DNA of 64,000 nt, taken from NCBI GenBank assembly GCA_965221215.1, contig OZ244872.1:2728001-2792000 (forward strand). Direction: 5' to 3'. Below, one piece after another: positions 8,355 to 16,801 of this stretch. Position 1 is the first letter of the stretch. Each line of letters starts with the position of its first letter. Below the pieces are notes generated by a model. The model did not search any database, had not been told where the DNA came from, and saw only the letters and a list, made by a program, of their open reading frames with translations. Source of the stretch: Aldehydirespirator sp965221215. GTDB taxonomy: Bacteria > Actinomycetota > Acidimicrobiia > Acidimicrobiales > Aldehydirespiratoraceae. The position numbers and the translations under genes are program-made.

Positions 8355-9518
8355 ATGGACTTTGAGCTGAGCGAGGAACAGGAGATGTTCCGCGACGTGC
8401 TGCGGCAATTCGTCGACGCCGAGATCAAGCCGGTGGCCCGCGAGCTGGAGCAGTCGGGCCGATACCCCGCCGAGATCGTGGCCAAGATGGCCGAGATGGG
8501 CCTCTTCGGCATCACTGTCGGCGCCGAGTACGGCGGGCTCGACCTCGACACCGTGTCGATGAGCCTGGTGTTCGAGGAGATCTCGATGGGCTGGATGGGC
8601 ATCGCCGGCATTCTCGGCAGCCACTCGCTGAGTTGTCGCATGATCACCAACCACGGCACCGACGAGCAGAAGCAGCGCTGGCTGCCTGAGCTGGCCACCG
8701 GCGAGCGCCGCACCGCTATCGCCCTCACCGAGCCGGGCGCGGGCAGCGACCTGCAGGGCATCTCCACCCGGGCGTGGCTCGACGGCGGCGAGTACGTGAT
8801 CCGGGGGACCAAGACCTGGATCACCAACGCCCGCTTCGCTGATCCGCTGCCGGTGCTGGTGAAGACCGACCCCGACGCCGAGCCCCGCCATCGGGGCATG
8901 AGCGTGCTGATGGTGGAGGCGGGCACGCCCGGCTTCGAGGTGCTGCGCGACCTGGGCAAGCTGGGCTACAAGGGTCCCGAGTCGTGTGAGGTGGTGCTCG
9001 ACGATGTGCGGGTTCCGGCTGACAATCTGCTCGGCGGCGCCGAGGGCCTCGGGTTCAAGCAGGTGATGTCGGGGCTGGAGGTGGGCCGCATCAACATCGC
9101 GGCCCGGGGCGTGGGCCTGGCCCAGGCCGCCTTCGACGCCGCCCTGGAATACTCGACGCAGCGGGAGGCCTTCGGGCAGCCCATCGGCGAGTTCCAGGCC
9201 ATCCAGCTCAAGCTGGCCGACATGGCCACCGAGATCGAGGCCGCCCGCCTGCTGACCCGCTGGGCCGCCAACCGCATCGATCAGGGCCTGCGAGCCGATG
9301 TGGAGGCGGGCATGGCCAAGTACTTCGCCTCCGAGGCGGCCATCAAGGCGTCGATGGAGTCGATGAGGGTCCACGGCAGCTACGGGTACTCCACCGAGAT
9401 GGAGATCGAGCGCCTCTACCGCGACGCTCCGCTGATGGCCATCGGCGAGGGCACCAACGAGATCCAGCGAACCATCATCGCCAAGGGCCTGATGAAACGA
9501 GCCCGAGGCGCGGGATGA
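8355..9518 (+). CDS. acyl-CoA dehydrogenase
   Basis: The protein of about 387 residues starts MDFELSEEQEMFRDVLRQFV, has the FAD/acyl-CoA motifs ALTEPGAGSD and TWITNA, and ends with GEGTNEIQRTIIAKGLMKRA, all standard for acyl-CoA dehydrogenases. The catalytic Glu region is in the C-terminal alpha-domain (YSTEMEIERLYRDA). It would introduce an alpha-beta double bond into an acyl-CoA made by the CaiB enzyme. A GTG at 8349 is an alternative start overlapping the preceding mini-ORF stop; ATG at 8355 is preferred because GAGGGG lies at better spacing. Confidence 0.92.
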   Translation: MDFELSEEQEMFRDVLRQFVDAEIKPVARELEQSGRYPAEIVAKMAEMGLFGITVGAEYGGLDLDTVSMSLVFEEISMGWMGIAGILGSHSLSCRMITNHGTDEQKQRWLPELATGERRTAIALTEPGAGSDLQGISTRAWLDGGEYVIRGTKTWITNARFADPLPVLVKTDPDAEPRHRGMSVLMVEAGTPGFEVLRDLGKLGYKGPESCEVVLDDVRVPADNLLGGAEGLGFKQVMSGLEVGRINIAARGVGLAQAAFDAALEYSTQREAFGQPIGEFQAIQLKLADMATEIEAARLLTRWAANRIDQGLRADVEAGMAKYFASEAAIKASMESMRVHGSYGYSTEMEIERLYRDAPLMAIGEGTNEIQRTIIAKGLMKRARGAG

Positions 9519-9647
9519 CCGCAAGCACGGGCACCCGAATCGGCAGCGTTGCACGATGGCGGTGACGGGTCGGGGAGGACGACGATGAGCCGCACGAGAG
9601 AACTAGCCGAGCTGCGGGCGGGTGTGCCGCAAAGGAGACGACGATGA
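9515..9647 (+). other. mini-ORF relay with an echo of the MmgE/PrpD start
   Basis: The acyl-CoA dehydrogenase stop overlaps ATG 9515, which encodes MTASTGTRIGSVARWR. Its stop overlaps GTG 9562, encoding VTGRGGRR. That stop overlaps ATG 9585, encoding MSRTRELAELRAGVPQRRRR, whose stop (9645-9647) overlaps ATG 9644 of the MmgE/PrpD gene. All four junctions are 4-nt ATGA or GTGA overlaps. The last mini-ORF repeats the true MSRTRELAE start 59 nt upstream. Confidence 0.5.
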
Positions 9648-11038
9648 GCCGCACGAGGGAACTGGCCGAGGCGGTCTGCGGAATCGAGTTCGATGCGCTG
9701 GGCGACCGCGAGATCGAGGCGGTGCGCCGCCTGCTGCTGGACCACCTCGGGGTGGCCGCGGCCGGGTCGACAACCGATTCGGCGGCGACGTTCCGGCGCA
9801 CCATGGGCCGCTTCGCCCGCGACGAGAGCGCCGCCCTGCCGGTGATCGGCGCGGGCACCGTCGCGGCTGCGGTCCCGGCAGCGATGGCCAACGCGGTGGC
9901 CGGCCATTCCATCGAGTACGACGACGTGCACAACGCCTCCTCCAGCCATCCCGGCGTGGTGATCTACCCCGCGGCTATGGCTGCCACCGCTCTGGCCGGA
10001 GGCGATGAGCGGGATCTGGTGAGAGCGGTGGTGATCGGCTTCGAGGTGATGTGCCGGGCCGGCCGGGCCGCCGATCCCGCCGCGCACTACGCCCGCCACT
10101 TCCATCCCACCGGCACCATCGGGGCACTGGGCGCGGCCGCCTCCGCCGCCGCGGCCCTGGGGCTCGATGCCGACGGCCTCAACTCCGCTATCGGGATCGC
10201 GGCCGCGATGGCCTCGGGCAGCATGGAGTTCCTCTTCGACGGAGCCTGGACCAAGCGCCTGCATCCCGCGCTGGCTGCTCGCAACGGGGTGGAGGCCGGG
10301 CTGCTGGCCGCCGACGGCTACGTGGGAACCGTCGACGGGATATGCGGCGAGCGCGGCTTTCTGGCCGCCCACAGCGAGGCTCCGGCCCCGGAACGCCTGT
10401 TGGAGGGCTGGGGCGAGCGTCCGCTGGAGGTGGTGGACACCAGCATCAAGCGCCACACCTGCTGCCGCTACAACCAGGGCGCCATCGACGCGCTGCTGGC
10501 CATACGAACCGCCCACGGCGTGGCCGCTCACGATGTCGAGTCGGTGGTGATCGGGATCCCGTCGGTGGCGGTGAACATCGTGGCCGAGCCGCAAGCGTCC
10601 AAGCGCCGCCCGACATCGGTGGTAGATGCCCAGTTCAGCCTGCCGTTCGGGGCGGCGGCGGCGCTGCTGTGGGGCCGGGCCGGTCTGGCCGAGTACCACG
10701 AGTCAAGGCTCGCCGACCCGTCCGCTCAGGCGCTAATGGACCGCGTCGAATACCAGGTCGATCCCGACATCGACCGCGACTTCCCCGAGAAGTGGCGAGC
10801 CTGGGCCAGGGTCACCACCAGCCGCGGCCAAGTCCACCACGAGCAGGTCGACGACCCCAAGGGCGACCCCGGCAACCCCTTTACCGACGCCGAATGCCGC
10901 CAGAAGTTCGACGACCTGGCCTCAGCCGTCTACAGCGGAGAATCCCGAACAGCCATAGCCGAACAAGCCCTGTCCATAGGCACCCCAGGCTCCTGGAAGG
11001 CTCTGATAGACAGCCTCACCTGGAGCGAGCGCGAATAG
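9644..11038 (+). CDS. MmgE/PrpD family dehydratase/decarboxylase-like protein
   Basis: The 464-residue protein has the MmgE/PrpD core: LLLDHLGVAAAG, AMANAVAGHSIEYDDVHN with the conserved His-Asp cluster, AHYARHFHPTGTIGALGAAASAA, and KRHTCCRYNQGAIDA. The family contains 2-methylcitrate dehydratase and cis-aconitate decarboxylase. Here it closes the catabolic operon and may dehydrate or decarboxylate a hydroxy-acid intermediate. The start is fixed by the ATGA overlap with the preceding mini-ORF. Its last codons and TAG lie inside a dispersed inverted-repeat element (11026-11156), so the C-terminus may have been replaced by that insertion. Confidence 0.85.
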   Translation: MSRTRELAEAVCGIEFDALGDREIEAVRRLLLDHLGVAAAGSTTDSAATFRRTMGRFARDESAALPVIGAGTVAAAVPAAMANAVAGHSIEYDDVHNASSSHPGVVIYPAAMAATALAGGDERDLVRAVVIGFEVMCRAGRAADPAAHYARHFHPTGTIGALGAAASAAAALGLDADGLNSAIGIAAAMASGSMEFLFDGAWTKRLHPALAARNGVEAGLLAADGYVGTVDGICGERGFLAAHSEAPAPERLLEGWGERPLEVVDTSIKRHTCCRYNQGAIDALLAIRTAHGVAAHDVESVVIGIPSVAVNIVAEPQASKRRPTSVVDAQFSLPFGAAAALLWGRAGLAEYHESRLADPSAQALMDRVEYQVDPDIDRDFPEKWRAWARVTTSRGQVHHEQVDDPKGDPGNPFTDAECRQKFDDLASAVYSGESRTAIAEQALSIGTPGSWKALIDSLTWSERE

Positions 11039-11156
11039 GTACGGGCCTCGCAGCGTCGCAGCGGCGTCATTCCCGCTCTTGTCACTTCCTCACGGGCCGC
11101 TCAGGCCACGGCCGCGTACCACTCGGCTGGTCGCGGCCTATTCGCTCGGCCTCTTG
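11026..11156 (-). repeat. dispersed inverted-repeat element, copy A
   Basis: The left end GAGCGAGCGCGAATAGGTAC and the right end CGGCCTATTCGCTCGGCCTC are imperfect inverted repeats. The interior carries the family core CCCGCTCTTGT and CACGGGCCGCTC. It provides the stop codon of the MmgE/PrpD gene. Related copies are at 21214, 23202 and 24515. Confidence 0.6.
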
Positions 11157-11795
11157 GCTCTTGCACGAACGAAGATGTCCGAATTGTAGTGTGAGTTGCT
11201 ACACGGTTGCGTTTAGTGAGGTCATCGGGGGTGTTCTAGCGCCGTTTGGGGCGATTGCCCCGATTCGCATGGCGTAATTCCCCAAGATCCGACCGGTGCT
11301 GTCATCGGCAACGGTCTCGATGTCGGCGCCGGTCTGGGGGTTCATTTCGTCGAAGCGATAGGGGATGTCGCCACGGCGGCACGTTCTTGGGCGCCCTTGA
11401 CGCCCACCGTTACCGGCTGGCCCGGCGTCTGAGTTCGCGAACGGAGCACCCTGGACACGCCTTACCGGGGAGGCTTCATCTCCCATTACTTCGTGAAACC
11501 GTTCCACGCTGGAGGTCTCAGCCCCAGCGGCGAGACCATCCTGCTGGTAGCGGTAGTGGTCTGGTGCTTGTCGTGGCTGGCGTACTCGGCCGGGCGGCAT
11601 CTGCGGCAGCGGCTCCGCAACAGCCCCGTCCCGCAGCGGACGCGCGCCCCGGTCTGACGGGTTAGAAGCGCTGATGCGGGCCGGCATGACGCCTATTCCG
11701 TCGGCGAGGCGGTAGGCCTCGGGGCCGGTGGTGATGACGGCCGCGTAGAGCAGGTTGGGGCCGACCCGCTTGGCGAGCCAATGCAGGTGCATCAC
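11157..11795. other. gene-poor stretch with decayed coding fragments
   Basis: No complete gene is convincing here. On the plus strand, a frame ending TGA at 11655-11657 contains YRGGFISHYFVKPFHAGG and then a hydrophobic segment ILLVAVVVWCLSWLAYSAG, like the tail of a membrane protein. On the minus strand, a frame entered from about 11792 reads MHLHWLAKRVGPNLLYAAV and then TTGPEAYRLADGIG, protein-like for about 45 residues before losing that quality. Near 11170 there is AAGATGTCCGAATTG, a weak match to the AARTGTCNGA motif. The stretch looks like overlapping remnants beside a repeat array. Confidence 0.4.
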
Positions 11796-12445
11796 GTTGT
11801 GCACAGTTGCGGATTTCTATTCGCGTTCATTTCGAGGGGGGTCGCTGACACGCGTTTAGCGTTTGCGAACTGGTGTTTCGCGTGTTGTGCACAGTTGCGG
11901 ATTTCTATTCGCGTTCATTTCGAGGGGGGTCGCTGACACGCGTTTAGCGTTTGCGAACTGGTGTTTCGCGTGTTGTGCACAGTTGCGGATTTCTATTCGC
12001 GTTCATTTCGAGGGGGGTCGCTGACACGCGTTTAGCGTTTGCGAACTGGTGTTTCGCGTGTTGTGCACAGTTGCGGATTTCTATTCGCGTTCATTTCGAG
12101 GGGGGTCGCTGACACGCGTTTAGCGTTTGCGAACTGGTGTTTCGCGTGTTGTGCACAGTTGCGGATTTCTATTCGCGTTCATTTCGAGGGGGGTCGCTGA
12201 CACGCGTTTAGCGTTTGCGAACTGGTGTTTCGCGTGTTGTGCACAGTTGCGGATTTCTATTCGCGTTCATTTCGAGGGGGGTCGCTGACACGCGTTTAGC
12301 GTTTGCGAACTGGTGTTTCGCGTGTTGTGCACAGTTGCGGATTTCTATTCGCGTTCATTTCGAGGGGGGTCGCTGACACGCGTTTAGCGTTTGCGAACTG
12401 GTGTTTCGCGTGTTGTGCACAGTTGCGGATTTCTATTCGCGTTCA
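11796..12445 (+). repeat. perfect 88-bp tandem repeat array, 7.4 units
   Basis: Units begin at 11796, 11884, 11972, 12060, 12148, 12236 and 12324, with a 34-bp partial unit at 12412-12445. All units appear identical. Each starts GTTGTGCACAGTTGCGG, which includes the palindrome TGTGCACA, and holds ACACGCG and CGCGTGT 24 nt apart, able to form a hairpin. No spacers and no conserved frame are present. The last unit stops 15 nt before the 3' end of the minus-strand AlbA_2 gene. Confidence 0.95.
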
Positions 12446-12460
12446 ATCTTGGAGAGCTTG

Positions 12461-13858
12461 TTAGACATTGCTTAGCGTCCAGTACGCACCCCTGCCGTGG
12501 CCATCAACGCGTACAAGCCCAGCGTCCCGTAGACGGACCAGCACTTCGCGCACTTCTTCGATGGTCATGCCTAGACGACTAGCCAGTTGGCCACGTCCCG
12601 TCGGGCCGTCTGCGATCGCTGCGAGCACCGCTGCCTCCGGGTCACCTATCGCCATGCTTGATCCGTCGGATGCCAGCCAATGGCCGCGCCGTGGCACGAT
12701 GCAGGTCACCGACGCGCTGATGGACGTGAACACGGGGCGACCGAGACCGGCTCCGATGCACAGCCTGGCCATTCGCAATGTTCCAGACCCGAGCTGCTCG
12801 ACAATGCCACGCCGATAGAGGCAGCCCACCATGTTCGGATTCCACGGATGTGAGCTATGCGGCTCGTACAGATCGTTGGTTTGGAGGCCGAAGTGCAGTC
12901 CGCCCGGTGACCACACCTCAAGCCTGTCGTAGAACACTCGCACCTGGACCAAGCCGCCGATGGTGTAGTCGCGGTGGCCGAAGGCGTTGGCGAGTGCTTC
13001 GCGCACGACCTCAGGAGGGATCTCAACACCTACTTGAGCACGAAGGTCGCCACGAAGGCGCACCGGACGGTGCAGGTGCTGCTCACAGAACGACATTGCT
13101 CGCCTCAAGGAGGAGGACACGTTGTCTTCGACGAGCACATCGTCGAGGAATTCCTCGCCGAGTTCCGTGCCTGCCACTGCAACGAGCCGGCAACCCAGCG
13201 TGGGGTACTGGCCAGCGAATGTGTCAGGCCGTCCGAATAGGGCGACAGCCCCTCGGTTGGGCCTGTCATCGCTGGTCAGGAGTCCCAGCGCTCTCAGTAC
13301 GTCCGCTATCGAGGTGTCTGCGTCGAACCTTGCCCTTCCTGCGTCAACCGCTTCATTCCTGAAGGCGTACACCTCCTCCTCGTCGATGGAGTCGAGGTCA
13401 CGCTCTGAACTCTCTATCTCCCAGCGGTCCCAGCCGTGAGCGCGCTCTAGCACAAGGGACACTTGGGTCTCGTCGGGCATGTCTACCGTTGACGAGCCCG
13501 ACCGAATGTAATAGCGCCCCTTGTGGGAGTAGGGCTTGTTGTTTCCCGAAGGAATCGTGGCGACGAGTACCTCGCGCCCGCTTCCGTTTGGCGCTGGCAC
13601 TCTGTCGATTGAAGGAGGATACGCCGGGCGGATTTCCTGACAGGCCTGTGTGATGTACTCAAGGGTGCCGGTGCCGACCTGCTGGCCTGTCACATTCCCG
13701 GTGGGCTGCACTCCGAAGAGTACGCGCCCGCCTCGGCCGTTCAACATTGCCGACAGAGTCCTCGCGGCCTCGGTCCGCTGACCGGTGGATGCTTTGAACT
13801 CAACAGTCTCGGACTCACCCGCAGCGGCCATCCGGACAACGTCAGCGGTCGTGGTCAC
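12461..13858 (-). CDS. Schlafen/AlbA_2 domain regulator with ATPase-like and wHTH domains
   Basis: The 465-residue protein begins GESETVEFKASTGQRTEAARTL, then NGRGGRVLFGVQPTGNVTG and KGRYYIRSGSSTVDMP: an AlbA_2 (Schlafen-type, formerly COG2865) DNA/RNA-binding domain in the first 150 residues. The middle part, VVREALANAFGHRDYTIGG, YDRLEVWSPGGL and RRGIVEQLGSGTLRM, is the linked HATPase-like domain. The last 70 residues are a winged helix. Such proteins are transcription regulators or defence-associated factors; targets are unknown. It stands alone between the tandem array and the ABC operon. Confidence 0.85.
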   Translation of the reverse strand: MTTTADVVRMAAAGESETVEFKASTGQRTEAARTLSAMLNGRGGRVLFGVQPTGNVTGQQVGTGTLEYITQACQEIRPAYPPSIDRVPAPNGSGREVLVATIPSGNNKPYSHKGRYYIRSGSSTVDMPDETQVSLVLERAHGWDRWEIESSERDLDSIDEEEVYAFRNEAVDAGRARFDADTSIADVLRALGLLTSDDRPNRGAVALFGRPDTFAGQYPTLGCRLVAVAGTELGEEFLDDVLVEDNVSSSLRRAMSFCEQHLHRPVRLRGDLRAQVGVEIPPEVVREALANAFGHRDYTIGGLVQVRVFYDRLEVWSPGGLHFGLQTNDLYEPHSSHPWNPNMVGCLYRRGIVEQLGSGTLRMARLCIGAGLGRPVFTSISASVTCIVPRRGHWLASDGSSMAIGDPEAAVLAAIADGPTGRGQLASRLGMTIEEVREVLVRLRDAGLVRVDGHGRGAYWTLSNV

Positions 13859-13934
13859 AAGTCCAGTATCGCCGGAAAGTGCCTGTTCTTGCTGGCACTT
13901 GGAATCTGGCGAACGTGACCCGCGAATCTCCTGC

Positions 13935-15710
13935 TCAGAAGGTGATGCGGGCCTTGAGGACGAAGCGCAGGATCACCATCAACAGCATGCCGGCCACCCA
14001 GAGGCCCACCGAGATGGCGGCTACGAACGGTAGGCGGCCGTTGTTGTAGAAGCTGTACATCACGGTGGTGATCACCTCGGTGCCTGAGCGGAACAGCAGC
14101 ACCGACAGGGTGAACTCCCGCATGTAGGTGATGAAGGCCAGGATCAGGCCCCCCAGCAGCGCCGGGCGCAGGATGGGCAGCACGATGCGGCCCATGGTGG
14201 CCAGATTGCCGGCCCCCGAGATGCGCCCGGCGTGCTCCAAGTCGGCCGACAGCTGCACCACCGGGCCGGTCATCTGGCGCACCCCCACCGGCAGGAAGTA
14301 CACCACGTAGGCCATGGCCATGATCCACAGCGTGCCGTAGATCGAGAAGCCGCCCGGCAGTTCCAGGGTGATGTAGGTGTACAGCAGCGAGGTGGCCATC
14401 ACCACCGCCGGCACCATCAGCGGCAGGCTCGCCCCGTAGTCGATCATGCGGCTCCAGCGGCCCTTGAACCGCACCACGCTGTAGGCCACCAGCGCGCTGA
14501 AGACCATCACGAACAGCCCCGCGCCCAGCGACAGCGTGAGGCTGTTCCTCAGCGAGCGCCACAAGATCGGGTTGTCGCTGAGCTGGCGATAGTTCTCCAG
14601 CGACGACTGGGCCAGCAGCTCGGCGTCGGGCCGGCCGATGTAGGGCAGCAGCGAGCCCACCACCACCGCGATGAACGGCAGGACCATGGTGAAGAAGAAG
14701 AACCCGCAGCACGCCGCGAACACCGCCCAGCGCCAGCGACCCAGCCGGGTCGGGGTCTCCTGACTGCCCTTGCCGCTCACCGTCACGTACCGGTCGCTGT
14801 GGCGGATCGACCGCAGGTACATGATCAACACCACCAGCGAAGCGGCCAGTAGCACCACCCCGGTGGCCGCCGCCCGGCCGTGCTCGCGGGGCATCCGCAC
14901 CCGCAGGGCATGGAAGATGTCGGTGGTGAAGACGTGCTCCTTGGCCGGGAACCCGAACAGCAGCGGGATCTCCATCGAGCCGAGCCCGATGATGAAGCAC
15001 AGCACCGCGGCGGACAGCAGCGCGGGACGCGACACGCCCAGGGTCACCCGGAAGAACACCGACAGCGGCGACGCCCCGTTGATGCGGGCCGCGTGCTCGT
15101 AGTCGGGCGACACGTTGCGCATGCTGGCCGCCACCACCAGGAACACCAGCGGCACCAGGTACAGCGACTGCACGAAGATCATCCCCGGCATGGAGTACAC
15201 GTCGAAGCCGTCCCACGGGGTGAGGGTGCGGATGACCTCGTTGAGCATGCCGTTGCGCCCGCCGAGCAGGATGCTCCAGGCCGTGCCCGCGGCCAGCAGC
15301 GGGATGAAGTACAGCCCGATGGTGGAGAACTCCCACACGCCCCGCCAGGGGACGTCGGTGCGGGTCACCACCCAGGCCAGCAGCACGCCGATCACCAGCG
15401 GCACCACCGTCTGGCCTATGGCGAACTCCAGGGTGTTGCCGATTATGTCGCTGGACTTGTTGAAGGTGTCCCGGTAGTTCTGCAGGGTCAGCGGGCCCCG
15501 CTCGGGCGGGCCGCCCTCCTGGAACGATCCCAGGATCAGCCGGTAGAAGGGCAGCACCACCAGGGTGAACACCACCACGGTGAGCACCGCCCGCAGCGCG
15601 AACGGGAACGACAGGAACCGGTGGCGCACCGTATGCCAGAGCGCCCCGCCGGCACCGGGAGCAGGCGCTTCGCCCAGTTCCTCCGCCGTGTCGGTGCTGG
15701 GGTCGGTCAC
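13935..15710 (-). CDS. ABC transporter permease, fused double-TMD (Fbp/Afu type)
   Basis: The GTG start at 15710 overlaps the ATPase stop (GTGA). The 591-residue product has two copies of the six-helix permease module. Each carries an EAA-type loop: EHAARINGASPLSVFFRVTL in the first half and EHAGRISGAGNLATMGRIVL in the second. Fused permeases of this kind serve ferric iron, phosphonate or polyamine importers. It is the third gene of an SBP-ATPase-permease operon. A longer upstream frame exists but overlaps the ATPase gene, so it is not used. Confidence 0.9.
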   Translation of the reverse strand: MTDPSTDTAEELGEAPAPGAGGALWHTVRHRFLSFPFALRAVLTVVVFTLVVLPFYRLILGSFQEGGPPERGPLTLQNYRDTFNKSSDIIGNTLEFAIGQTVVPLVIGVLLAWVVTRTDVPWRGVWEFSTIGLYFIPLLAAGTAWSILLGGRNGMLNEVIRTLTPWDGFDVYSMPGMIFVQSLYLVPLVFLVVAASMRNVSPDYEHAARINGASPLSVFFRVTLGVSRPALLSAAVLCFIIGLGSMEIPLLFGFPAKEHVFTTDIFHALRVRMPREHGRAAATGVVLLAASLVVLIMYLRSIRHSDRYVTVSGKGSQETPTRLGRWRWAVFAACCGFFFFTMVLPFIAVVVGSLLPYIGRPDAELLAQSSLENYRQLSDNPILWRSLRNSLTLSLGAGLFVMVFSALVAYSVVRFKGRWSRMIDYGASLPLMVPAVVMATSLLYTYITLELPGGFSIYGTLWIMAMAYVVYFLPVGVRQMTGPVVQLSADLEHAGRISGAGNLATMGRIVLPILRPALLGGLILAFITYMREFTLSVLLFRSGTEVITTVMYSFYNNGRLPFVAAISVGLWVAGMLLMVILRFVLKARITF

Positions 15711-16801
15711 GGAGCCGGGTCGTCCGCCGGGAAGGCGATGACCGCTTCGGGATCGATGGACAGGGCCACGGTGTCGCCCCGTCCTCCGAGCCGCTGCGGC
15801 GACTGGGCGATCACCGTGGTCCCGCCCGCGTCGATCTCGTGCTCGTAGGCGCCGCCGAGGAACTGCGCCAGCCGGATCTCGCCGCTGATGGCCGGCCCCG
15901 GCGCCCCGTCGGCGGCCAGCGTGAACCCGTCGGGACGGATCGCCACCGCCGCTGCCGCGCCCGGCGCCATCGGCTCGGCCAGGGTGGCCCGCAGCGATCC
16001 CCCCAGGGCCTCGACCGTGCCGTCGCCGGCCACCCGCCCGGCCACGATGTTCTTCACGCCCAGGAACCGGGCCACCGTCAGCGACGCCGGCGAGCGATAG
16101 ACCTCCTCGGGCGTGCCCTCCTGCAACACCAGCCCGTGGTCCATCACCAGGATCCGGTCCGACATGGCCAGCGCCTCGGACTGGTCGTGGGTCACATAGA
16201 GCATGGTCAGGCCCAGCTCCAGGTGGAGCCGCTTGAGCTCGACCCGCATGTCCTCGCGCAGCCGGGCGTCGAGGTTGGACAGCGGCTCGTCGAGCAGCAG
16301 CAGCGCCGGATGGCCCACGATGGAGCGAGCCACCGCCACCCGCTGCTGCTGCCCGCCCGAGAGCTGGTGGGGGTAGCGGTCGACATAGGACTCCATGCGA
16401 ACCGCCCGCAAGGCCTCGGTGACCCGGTCGCGGCGCTGGCTGCGGGGAACCTTGCGGTAGCGCAGCGGGAAGGCCACGTTGGCGGCCACGCTCATGTGGG
16501 GCCACACCGCGTACGACTGGAACACCATCGACAGGTCGCGCCGCTCGGGCGGCACCAGGATCCGGTGCTCGGTGTCGTTGACCACTTTGCCGCCGATGGC
16601 CACCGCGCCGCGGGTCGGCGTCTCGATCCCGGCGAGGATGCGCAGGATGGTCGACTTGCCGCAGCCGCTCGGCCCCAGGAGGGTTACGAACTCTCCGGTG
16701 CGGATCGAGAAGCTGACACCCGCCAGCGCGGTGACCGCGCCGAACTTCTTGTGGAGGTCGTCGGCCCGCAGCGCGAGCAAGTCCTCCGAAGGTGATGTCA
16801 C
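15707..16801 (-). CDS. ABC transporter ATPase (Fbp/Pot type)
   Basis: The start is the GTG at 16801, which overlaps the stop of the binding-protein gene (GTGA); this mirrors the junction with the permease. The 364-residue protein has Walker A GPSGCGKST, Q-loop FQSYAVWPHM, signature LSGGQQQRVAVARSI, Walker B LLLLDEPLSNLD and the H-loop YVTHDQSEALAMSDRI. The C-terminal 110 residues form a TOBE-type domain. It energises import by the adjacent permease. An ATG at 16815 is an alternative start. Confidence 0.92.
   Translation of the reverse strand: MTSPSEDLLALRADDLHKKFGAVTALAGVSFSIRTGEFVTLLGPSGCGKSTILRILAGIETPTRGAVAIGGKVVNDTEHRILVPPERRDLSMVFQSYAVWPHMSVAANVAFPLRYRKVPRSQRRDRVTEALRAVRMESYVDRYPHQLSGGQQQRVAVARSIVGHPALLLLDEPLSNLDARLREDMRVELKRLHLELGLTMLYVTHDQSEALAMSDRILVMDHGLVLQEGTPEEVYRSPASLTVARFLGVKNIVAGRVAGDGTVEALGGSLRATLAEPMAPGAAAAVAIRPDGFTLAADGAPGPAISGEIRLAQFLGGAYEHEIDAGGTTVIAQSPQRLGGRGDTVALSIDPEAVIAFPADDPAP

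Noticed and set aside
11199..11804. 201-residue minus-strand gene
   Set aside because: Only two parts look protein-like; the middle mirrors the plus-strand membrane fragment, so it was treated as decayed sequence.
11796..12445. CRISPR array
   Set aside because: Units are 88 bp, contiguous and identical, with no variable spacers and no cas genes.
11796..12445. Replication origin based on DnaA-like boxes
   Set aside because: The 9-mer differs from the consensus, and no dnaA, dnaN, rep or par gene is nearby.
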